Notes under the pieces: generated by a model
Databases searched by the model: none
Told to the model about the DNA's origin: nothing
The model's input: the letters and a program-made list of their open reading frames with translations, nothing else
Part shown: positions 55,455-64,000 of the stretch, piece by piece
Layout of the letters: each line of letters opens with the position of its first letter
Position numbering within the stretch: position 1 is the stretch's first letter
From: Mantamonas sphyraenae
Lineage: Eukaryota > CRuMs > Mantamonadidae
Length of the DNA: 64,000 bases
Assembly: GCA_026936335.1 (NCBI GenBank)
Contig: JAPMXV010000023.1
Coordinates: 1-64,000, forward strand
Reading direction: 5' to 3'
Translations under genes and position numbers: made by a program

Positions 55455-57539
55455 ATGAGGCGACCACGACGACAACACCCGACACCCCATGAGGAAGGGG
55501 TTAGTGTGCGGGAGAAGCTGCGAAGGGGAACACAGCAGCGGGAGGAGGAGCAGGCAAGACGGCGTGCGGAGCGGCAGGCTGCGCGAGAACAGGAAGCGCG
55601 GAAACGCAAGGAAATGGCCGAGACGGAGCGCACAGACGACACATCGGACGGATTATGGAACGAGCCGGCTGCAGTGGCCCTCATGCACATGGTGACAAAG
55701 GAGAGTGGCACAGCGACGTCGTCGTCGTCGCCCACGGGCGCCGGGGAACCCCACCAGGTTGTGGAAAGGGCGCGGCCAGGAACACCCGAGTCGCCGCAGC
55801 GATCGCCCAAACGCCGACGTGTGGTCACAGACGTGATGAGCTCACCCCAGGTGTTTGGTAACCCTAGGATGGCCAGTGAGCTTGCCAGACAACCAGCCAT
55901 GGTGTTTGGCATGGCACGAGGCAACGCCCTCAACCACTTTCGCGAACGCGAACTTGGCGCGCGCGCAAACTGGTGCCAGCGCACAAACGCCTCCATCCGC
56001 TATGCCAACCTGCAACTGCACGTAAGTGAACCCCCAAGAGGCACAGGGATGATGCACTCCTTGCTCCGTGTGTGACTCTGTGCACGCCGGGAGCGGCGTG
56101 TAAAGGCGGGGCGACGGATTTTTTGGCGCGCAACACACACGGCTGACGTGTGGGGGGCCACCGGGCGACACACACACACACACACAGAAATTGATGGACA
56201 GCAACGCAGTGACGGGGCCCGGAGAGGTGATTGCATACATTGATCAGCGTTCGGGCATTGCAGAAATCACATCGCTGGGGTCATATGTCGTGGCGCTAAC
56301 GAAAACGGGGCTGTGCACGGTGTGGGACAGGAGTAGGTTGGCAGACCAAAAAGGTGGACACCCAGACGCACACACACACACTCACACTCACTCACGCACT
56401 CACTCACTCACTCTGTGTGTGCCTACAGAGAGCGATGATCGAGTGTGGTGTATCAACAACACGGCGGACGAGGTGATCCGCAGTGTGTTCCTGAACAAGC
56501 TGAGCGAAAGCGTGCTGACAGTGAGCGTGCATCGTAGCAACAACTTTAAGAGTTTGTGTGTGCGCAGTACCCCGTTGGAGTATCTGAAGCGGGGGGACGC
56601 CAAGCGGGGCTTTGCGGTGTTTGGCAACGAAAACCTGAGCTACCCGGGCTTTGTGGAGTTTGACGACACCAACGGCGTGGCCCTGACCTTCTGTTCCGTG
56701 CGTCGTGTGTACAAAGTGTGGGACATGCGTGATTACCGCATGTTGTTTGAGATGGAGGAGCGTGGCGTGGCGGAGATCAAGATCTGCCCGCACTTTCTGC
56801 TGGTCGTCCACCAGCGCTCGCAGGCTTCGCTGCCCCTCTCCATGATGGAGGTGCGCACGGGCAAGGTCACAAACACCACCCATGTGCTCCTCCACCGTAC
56901 CAAGCCTGTCGAGTTTGTGGAGCTGTTCAACGAACGCCTGCTGCTCAAGCAACCCGAGGAGGACCTGCGCATCATCGACGTGAGTTGGCGTGGGTGTAAG
57001 AAGGGGGAGGGGAGGGGGTTCATAGGAGGCACTCACACGTTACCCCGCGCATTGCACAGCTGGTAAAGGGTGGAGAGACGCGTGTGGCGGCGAGTGCGTT
57101 TGCCACGCCAAAGGCCTTTATCTTTTTGCACCACAGTCAAATGATGCTGTGCTTCCATGCCACACGCATGCAGCTGTGGGATCACCGTGGACGGCTGGTC
57201 AGCCAATTCGACCAGCAGTTCTTGTGGAACAGCAAACCGAACAGCAATTGCTTTGTCAACGAGCGGCAGGACGTGCTGTTTTCCTTCAACCGCGAACTGG
57301 GCTACCTGTACGTGTGCGACCTGCACAATGGCAAGGTGTTGCAGGAGGTCAAGCTGCACAGCCAGGAGGACATTGCGGCAGCGGAACAGCACGGCGATGA
57401 GGCCCTGCATCACACCCTGCGTGCACACAACCACGCCCTCACCACAACCACCGAGATCCACTACAATGAGGATCTGCATGAGATCTACACTGGCAGCGAG
57501 GATGGTCTCTTTGCAATCTGGACCCCCGGCGGGGTCTGA
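55455..57539 (+). CDS. WD40/transducin-like protein of a conserved uncharacterised family
   Basis: The model is join(55455..56021, 56188..56332, 56429..56979, 57060..57539), 580 residues with phases 0, 1 and 0. The N-terminal ~130 residues are charged with an Arg/Glu coiled coil and a basic SPKRRR patch. From SIRYANLQLHKLMDSNAVTG on, the protein forms a beta-propeller: GEVIAYIDQRSGIAEITSLG, GLCTVWDRK, RVYKVWDMRDYRMLF, ATRMQLWDHRGRLV and a final EIYTGSEDGLFAIWTPGG. From memory this arrangement matches a WD40 family known mainly from plants and protists whose function is not established. Intron 1 ends in a (CA)n tract directly joined to the acceptor CAG. Donors are GTAAGT, GTAGGT and GTGAGT. 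Confidence 0.8.
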
Positions 57540-57765
57540 GCAGCGCGTGCGGCTCCACTCCAAACCATAAACACAATTTGCATGTAAGTTTTGGATGACA
57601 TCGATGTGTGTGGGTGGGTGGCCGGGTGGGTGGTTCGTTTCGGTGGACACACGGCGACTTTGGCCGAAGAATGAGAACGGAATCACCAAAAGCCCTCTCG
57701 CAGCGCTCCACCGACCGCTAACCTTTGTCATCGCCCCACGCGCATCTCTGCCCACATTTACAGAC

Positions 57766-58292
57766 ATGAGTGAGACGGACGCCAAACAGGAAATCGAGCA
57801 GGAGAAGGACGAGACGGTGAGTTTTGCATCATTCGGAATCTCGCACCGGAAACGACGGGCCGCCCCTGTGCCGAACTGACAGAAGGATGGGAGCCACCAC
57901 AGATGGAGGCAGTGCGTACAAGGTTTCTGCAGTACATCGACGGTTACAACAGGAAGGACATGGATGAGATCAAGGGCCAGCTGGACGAGAACCTGCAGGT
58001 GGTCTTCAACGGGCAGGTGGCAGCAGAGAACAGGGAAGCTGTGCTGCCAAGCTACGAAGCGGACTTTGCCATTGAGAAGGCAGCCCTGATCAACCGTGGG
58101 CCCAACCTGAGCAAGAACGGCGACCTGGTGGAGGTGGATGTCACCCTCCAGACGACCCAGGGCGACGACACGGTGACACTGGACGTCGTGTACAGCTACA
58201 ACACAGACACGATGAAGCAGGTGCGTCATTCCATCACCAATGTCAAGGTGCTCGGAGGGGAGGAGGGTGAGGGGAAGCAGGACGACGAATAA
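57766..58292 (+). CDS. NTF2-like/SnoaL-fold small protein
   Basis: The model is join(57766..57816, 57903..58292), 146 residues. Exon 1 is 17 codons (MSDTDAK-like acidic start ending KDET) at a GTGAGT donor, and the acceptor CACAG leads in phase 0 to MEAVRTRFLQYIDGYNRKDMD. The body alternates one long helix and a curved sheet (VVFNGQVAAENREAVLPSY, VEVDVTLQTTQGDDTVTLDV) as in cone-shaped NTF2-like proteins, and ends in an acidic tail. These act as dimeric ligand-binding or enzyme folds, and the substrate cannot be told. The internal ATG at 57903 is an alternative start. Confidence 0.68.
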
Positions 58293-58771
58293 ACAAGCAT
58301 TGAAACAACACACACACACACACACACACACATGCGCATCTGCTGCATGGCACTCCAACACCCATGCCAATGGTATTTTCAGGGAGTGGGGAGGTGTTTG
58401 CGAGGGTTTGGGTGAGGCAGGCAGCACCCACACGGGTGGCAAGGAATTCCTGCGTCATCCTGTGAGACAAAGCCGCGGTGCCGGGACGGCCCCTCCTCAC
58501 CCAAGCCAAAACTACAAGACAGTACGTTTCAACATGCACACACAGAAACACACACATGCGCAGTCACGCAATGGACCACCCCAGCACAGCACAGCGCACG
58601 ATCACCTTTGCTTTCCACACACACCGCGCCTGTGTGCATCGAGAAACGCTCCCAACGTTTCCCTGCCTGGCTGACACCGTCCACCACACGCATTGCATCT
58701 GCAATTTGTGCTATGCCCGTGCCTCCCTGTGCCCTTGTGTGGATCCCCCTTGTGCACGCAGACAATCCACC
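58293..58771. other. Intergenic region with CA repeats upstream of the Ras-like gene
   Basis: I see no gene in these 479 bases. A (CA)n tract of about 28 bases lies near 58304-58332, and smaller CA clusters near 58533-58560. The region should hold the 3' end of the NTF2-like gene and the promoter of the Ras-like gene. Confidence 0.45.
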
Positions 58772-59935
58772 ATGAGCGACGAGGCAGCAATCATGATCAA
58801 GGTGGTAAGTTGCAAAGGGCTGGGAGACGGACCGGCGAGGTGCAGAGCCACCCCGCAGCAGCACACATGCCATACACACATGCACATGGAGACGCACGTG
58901 CAGCGCAGGCAATGTACAATGCATGTGTGGTGTTGTGATGGCGTGTGCACCTCTGCCTGTCCAGATACACAGCGCGTCGTTTGGATAAAGCCCGGAACTC
59001 GGCGTCGCTGACCCGAAGCTTTGGCTTTCTCGCGCGCACTTTGCGCACTCACACTCACACTCTGCCCCTCTCTCATTACAGGCCGTGTGCGGAGACGGAG
59101 GTGTGGGCAAGTCCGCCATCAGCTTCCGCTTCTTCCTGGACGAGTTTGTGGACGAGTATGACCCCACTGTCGGTATGTTTTTTTGGGGGCGACTTTGCGG
59201 GAGGGGAGCGGGCAATTTGGAGGAAGGCTGACGCACAAACGCACCCACCACCTGCAAAAACAAACATGGACACAACAGAGGACAACTACAGGAGACTGGT
59301 GGATGTGGACGGCACCCTGACCATGGTGGAGTGGCTGGACACAGCAGGCCAGGAGGAGTTCAAGGCTCTTCGCTCGGTGGTGAGTTTCTTTCCCCTCTTC
59401 TCTTCTTTTCGTCATCGTTTTTTGCACGTCTCTCTCCACCGGCACCATACACACACACACACACACACACACACGTACACACATGCCATGACACAGTGCT
59501 GTGCAACCCCCGTTGCCATGACTGAGCACACACACACACACACCACACACACGTTTGCTGACACTCTGTGGGCGCCTGTTGCAGTACATGCGCGAACGCG
59601 AAGGATTCATGCTGGTGTACTCCATCACCAACGAGGATAGCTTCAACAACATCGGCACCTTCCGTGACATGATCCTGCGCGAGAAGGAGGCTGAAAGCTG
59701 GCCCATGGTGCTTGTGGGCACCAAGTGCGATCTCGACGACGAGCGCGAGGTGACCACCGCCGAGGGCGAGAAGCTGGCCAGCTCCTGGGGCGTGCCTTTC
59801 TTTGAGACCTCTGCTCTCAACAACATCAGGGTGACCGACAGTGTCGAGGAGCTCATCCGTGTCACACGCTCCCACAAGGACCCGTCCCTCGGCGGCGGAG
59901 GAGGCAAGGGCAAGAAGAAGTGCATCATCCTCTAA
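58772..59935 (+). CDS. Ras-family small GTPase with CAAX box
   Basis: The model is join(58772..58804, 59082..59172, 59279..59379, 59585..59935), 191 residues, with phases 0, 1 and 0. G1 is GDGGVGKSA with Gly at the Ras codon 12 and 13 positions. The effector loop is YDPTVEDNYRR, formed across a splice. G3 DTAGQEEF has the catalytic Gln. G4 is TKCD instead of NKCD, and G5 is ETSA. The C-terminus GKGKKKCIIL is a polybasic CAAX motif whose final Leu favours geranylgeranylation, so the protein should sit on membranes. It groups with Ras/Rap by effector loop, while the TKxD form is seen in Rho proteins. Introns contain several CA tracts. Confidence 0.9.
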
Positions 59936-60155
59936 ACACGGCTTGTGCACACACACACACACACAAACCGTAACCCAGCACCACTCCCAACCACAACCAC
60001 CCATCTTTCTCATCTCTCTCTCTCTCTTTTCATCACCACACATCAGGCAACCCGCTGTGCAAACCAACAAAAAACCCCTCCCGTTCTCCCACACCTACCC
60101 CCCCCCTTCAGCAACACACACACACACACACACGCTTCCACTCCCGTCCCATCCA

Positions 60156-61715
60156 ATGGCATTGCGTCAAACAAGAACCGTCGCCCTGAGCGACGACTCG
60201 GAGGAGGAGGAGCCCAAGCTCAAGGGTGACCCAACAGCCCCGTCCTCCGCCACCAAACCTGCCTCGGGCCCACCCAGTGCTGCCGCGTCACCATCCAAAG
60301 ATGCCAAGGCCAGACAAGCTGCCAAGAAGAGGCACACAGACACTCCCAGAATCAGCCGCCAGCGACGACTTGCTCGCAAGGTGGTCGAATCCAACCTCTT
60401 TGGCGGCTCTATCCTCTTTGTCATCCTCCTCAACACCGCCCTCATTGCCCTCCAAACTGAAAAGGCTCTCGAACAGCGCTTGGGTATGCTTGCTCCCGTC
60501 TTCCGCCCTTCCCCCATCCCCGGTTTCCCACCCTCGCCTGGCCGTTTCCAATCACTCACCCCGCCACCACCGTTTCCTTCGCTTCCTTCCCTTCTTTTGC
60601 AGGATGGTACCTTGCCGCTGTGGACAACATCTTTCTTGGCATCTATGTCTTTGAGCTCCTCATCAAACTCTACGTCTACCGCCGTTCCTTCTTCAAGTCC
60701 AACTGGAACAACTTTGGTCCGTTTGTCGATCCCCGTTCACCCCCTCCTCCGCCGCTCCCACCCGCACTGGACTGACCCTTCGACCCTTTGATCCATTCCC
60801 TGCAGATGCCATCATTGTGCTCCTGAGCTTCATTGACTTTATTCGCTTCCTCATCTTCTCCTTCTCCTTCCTCAACCCGCGCATCTTTCGACTTCTGCGC
60901 GTCCTGCGCGCCGTCCGTGTCGTCCGCGCCTTCCGCGTCCTACGCACCATCTCCTTCCTCAAGAGTCTCCAGGTCATTGTCAACACCATTCTCAAGTCCA
61001 TCCCAGCCATGGGTTCCATTATCTTTGTCCTGTTTCTCGTCATGTGTACGTTTAAAAGGAGAATTGTCCCCGTTGCCCCCACACACACACACACATTCAT
61101 CATCACTCACCAACCCCACCAACCCCCTTCCCCCTTTTTCATGCCACAACAGACATCTTTGCCATCATCGGACGTACGCTGTACAGCGAAGTGTACCCCG
61201 AACGGTTCGGCAGTCTGGGCACGGCTGTGTTTTCGCTGTTCCAGCTCATCACCCTAGACAACTGGTTCACCTTTATGGACGAGGTGGGCAGCGAGGAGCC
61301 GGGCATCCTTGTCTACCTCATTATCTTTATCATTCTGGAAACCTTTGTGTTCATCAACCTCTTCATTGCCGTCATTGTCAACAATCTGCAGCTCAGCAAG
61401 ACCCACGAGAAGAAGCGAAGTCGCCTCGACCGCCTGTTTGCCTTTCGACGCAACGCCACAGAGGAGGAGGAGGAGGCACGGGAGGAGGCTCGTGAAGAGG
61501 AGGAGGAGACTCTCAAGCAGCGTGCACAACGCATTGTGGACAACGAAATCGAAGCCTACTACCCCGGCGCAGACGTCTCCTTCCGCCAGAAGCAGCTCAT
61601 GAGCTACTACTTTATGTGTCTCGCCTCCCTCGAGAATGCCATGGACATGAACAGTGCCCAGGGCAAGATTCTCGACGACCTTGTCGATCTCATCCCGCAG
61701 CAAACACTCGGCTGA
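60156..61715 (+). CDS. Single-domain voltage-gated cation channel, CatSper-like
   Basis: The model is join(60156..60483, 60603..60716, 60806..61045, 61153..61715), 414 residues; all junctions are phase 1. S1 is GSILFVILLNTALIAL, S2 AAVDNIFLGIYVFELLIKLY, and S3 AIIVLLSFIDFIRF. S4 has Arg every third residue (RLLRVLRAVRVVRAFRVLR). The pore loop FSLFQLITLDNWFTFM has the TxDxW selectivity pattern of CatSper subunits. S6 is LETFVFINLFIAVIVNN, followed by a Glu-rich coiled coil. One six-helix domain means it must assemble as a tetramer. CatSper channels admit calcium into flagella, and bacterial-type or protist EukCat channels are the alternatives. The second intron uses an unusual GTCCGT donor. 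Confidence 0.82.
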
Positions 61716-61873
61716 TCATCAGCGTCCGTGCAAAAATGAATGCTGCACACTTTTCTCCATGCCTTCCCATCCACTTGTCTCCCATGCCATCAGGTCCATT
61801 CATGACACCAGCAGTTGAGTTGTGCGGTGCGTGTTGCCCTTTCGCAGCCAATCATCTCTCGCCTGCAGTCCCC

Positions 61874-64000
61874 ATGTCGGCCGAGTTTGCCGACTTTGGC
61901 TATGATGATGACGACTTTGAATCGAGCAGCACCCAGGTGGACTCCATGTCCAAACTGGCTGTGGATCCGCTCCATTCGGCAAGCAGTGCACACTCTGCAG
62001 CCACTGTAGGCTCCACAGGCTCCCTCTCAGCCTCATCCGTCGACTCTCTGCATCTCGATGGCTCCGAGCATGCCTCCCAGCTTCGTGACGAGCAGCTCAA
62101 GCCTACTGTGGGAATGGCGCTCGCCAGGGAGATTGAAGCGCAACCCGAACTTCGTCCACGCCTCCCAAACTCTGTCCGTGCCGCGTCCACGGGCAAGTAT
62201 GCCTTTCCCTACCCCGCGCAACCTCTCCGCAAGTTTACTCTCTATGAAACAGCGACGGTATGTGCGGTGCGCGTGTGCGTGTGTGTCTGTGTGATGGATT
62301 TTGCCGTTTGCCCTCTCGTTGTCATTCCCCGGCCGCGGTTCATCTCCTTCTAACCCCCCAATCTATCCATGCACCCACCTGCTCTGCTAACATGTGCACA
62401 TACACTCTCCAACGCCACCCCGTTGCACAGAAATTCTATCTGGTGGCCTCCAATCGCGCTCGCACGCGCTTCCGGCTGCTGAAAATCGATCGCACCAACC
62501 CAGACGAGCTGGACATTGAAGAGGACCACACTGTGTACGACAAGGAGGGCATTGAGGACGTGTTGACCATGATTGACGGTGCAAACAGCAGACAGGGTGG
62601 TCTGGGCAAGGGAATGCCCGTAGCAGGGTTGCTTGGGTTCATCCGCTTCACCGAGGGCTACTACCTGGTCCTCCTCACCTCCAAAACCAAAGTGGCCCAA
62701 TTGGGTGGACATGACATCTACGCAGTGTCCGACACCAGTCTCGTGTCGCTGAAGCCCAAGACACGATCGCTGTCGCTGAAACTCACCGACGAGTCTCGCT
62801 ACAAGAACATCTTTGAATTGCTGGACCTCACCAAGGACTTTTTCTTCTCCTACACATACGACATGACACATACATTGCAGTTCAACATGAACGGACCCTC
62901 GCGTGCACGACAGCAGCAAATGCAGGCCGCTGTGGATGCCCTGCAGCCTGAAGCCGCCGTCGACGACGTCATCCCGACCTCGCATGCCATGGATATCCAA
63001 CAGCCCCAGAGTGCAGACGCAGATGGCAGCAAAGAGGAGGGGGAGGAAGAAGAACAGGAGAAGAAGGAGAAGGAGGAAGAAGAACAGGAGAAGAAGGAGA
63101 AGGAGAAAGAACCGGAGAAGAAGGAGAAGGAACCGGAGCACCACACCACCACCACCACCACCACCACCACAACCACCACGGCATCCACAGGCCAGGGCAT
63201 GCCGAGTGTGAGCACAATCCAGGACCGTCTATCGGCAGCCAATCTTCCGTACAAGAGCATGTATGTGTGGAATGGGTTCCTGATGGATGACATGCTGCAG
63301 GCGTTTCCGGAGCTGGGCGACTGGTGTTTGCCCATCATTCAGGGCTTTGTGCGCCAGAAGCGTGTGTTTACGTTTGGACGACCGCTGCACATCACGCTAA
63401 TGGCACGGCGTTCGATCTACTATGCAGGCACACGGTATCGCAAGCGTGGGATCAACCACCAGGGCCAGGTGGCGAACGATGTGGAGATCGAACAGATCCT
63501 GCACGAAGGAGGTCGGGAGCCCGAGGAACGGTACGCCTCAATTGTACAGGTGCGAGGCAGCATCCCTCTGTTTTGGTCGCAGGACAACAGTATTGTCGTG
63601 CCCAAACCGGCCATCTTTGTGGAGAAGCACATCGATCCGTTCTTTGACACCACGAGGCTGCACTTCCAGGACCTGTTTGCACGGTATGGAGCACCCATCA
63701 TGGTGTTCAATCTGGTCAAGACGCAGGAAAAGAAACCTCGCGAGGCACTGCTCAACGAGGAGTACCAACACGCCATCGGCTTTCTCAACCGCCAGCTTCC
63801 GCGGGACTTTCAGATCGCCATGGTCAGTTGGGATCTGCATCGTGTGGCCAAAACCAACAAGGAGCAGGTGTTGCCCCAGTGTTGCGAGTTGGCAGAGGGC
63901 ATGATCCGACGCACGGGCTTCTTTTACTCGGGCCCACGCAAGTTTATCAACGTGGTGCGTGACAGCCAAGTGGACACCTCCTCCAGCAGCAGCAGCAGCA
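61874..64000 (+). CDS. FIG4: FIG4-type phosphoinositide phosphatase (5' part, runs off the window)
   Basis: The model is join(61874..62257, 62431..64000, continuing). Exon 1 (128 codons, MSAEFADFGYDDDDFESS...) ends KFTLYETAT at a GTATGT donor, and CACAG leads to KFYLVASNRARTRFRLLKIDR, the start of the Sac domain as in FIG4/Sac3. Further family blocks are GLLGFIRFTEGYYLVLLT, VAQLGGHDIYAV, FFFSYTYDMTHTLQ, WCLPIIQGFV, GQVANDVEIEQIL and VQVRGSIPLFWSQD. A Glu/Lys-rich insert and a poly-Thr run interrupt the domain. FIG4 turns over PI(3,5)P2 on endolysosomes with PIKfyve and Vac14. The catalytic CX5R motif should lie just beyond base 64000, so catalytic competence cannot be judged here. Confidence 0.92.

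Overview
This window is the left end of a eukaryotic chromosome, probably from a free-living unicellular eukaryote. It opens with about 177 bases of the C-rich strand of TTAGGG-type telomere repeat. Genes have GT-AG introns (about 76-470 bases, donors mostly GTGAGT, GTGCGT or GTAGGT), coding sequence is G+C-rich, and there are no bacterial operon signals, CRISPR arrays or insertion sequences. Gene content (a TTLL6/13-like tubulin ligase, a CatSper-like single-domain channel, SKA1, a NELF-A-like protein, EFL1, tRNA-Sec) suggests a flagellated protist with an animal/amoebozoan-like gene set. I cannot name the species from sequence alone.

Subtelomeric accessory zone (about 0.2-19.7 kb). Three tandem plus-strand copies of an unrecognised gene family lie directly behind the telomere. 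Each has a 19-codon first exon, a 322-323 base intron and a large second exon encoding a Pro/Tyr-rich head, an acidic and basic middle, two or four copies of a ~165-residue module, and a poly-Ser tail ending in KRQRLE. The spacers between copies contain decayed 3' ends of the neighbouring leucine-rich-repeat gene, which records how the array was duplicated. Behind the array, all on the minus strand, are two LRR proteins sharing an ankyrin-like tail, a STAND-type P-loop NTPase with a helical-repeat region, and a Sel1-repeat/RasGAP protein. The last two are in the same frame separated by one TAG codon. The STAND stop overlaps the second LRR start (TGATG), and one extra G there would join them. 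Together they look like one broken or mis-assembled NLR-like giant gene.

Conserved core (19.7-64 kb). These are mostly recognisable single-copy genes: presequence protease, CKS1, GCN2, a GH27 alpha-galactosidase, peroxisomal acyl-CoA oxidase, GRWD1/Rrb1, an ankyrin protein, a Rad7/AMN1-like LRR protein, a calmodulin-like protein, SKA1, a TTLL, EFL1, a multi-pass membrane protein, a discoidin-like protein, NELF-A, PPIL2, a WD40 protein, an NTF2-like protein, a Ras-like GTPase, a CatSper-like channel, and FIG4 running off the window. Many are divergently paired over 74-133 bases.

Between TTLL and EFL1 lies a ~2 kb inverted repeat. Each ~840-base arm carries a COX7C-like two-exon gene, and the 358-base spacer holds a selenocysteine tRNA gene (anticodon TCA).

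Several conserved genes (GCN2, acyl-CoA oxidase, EFL1, the membrane protein, the Sel1-RasGAP gene) are broken by single small indels, some in short homopolymers. Residual sequence error is a serious alternative to pseudogenisation throughout.
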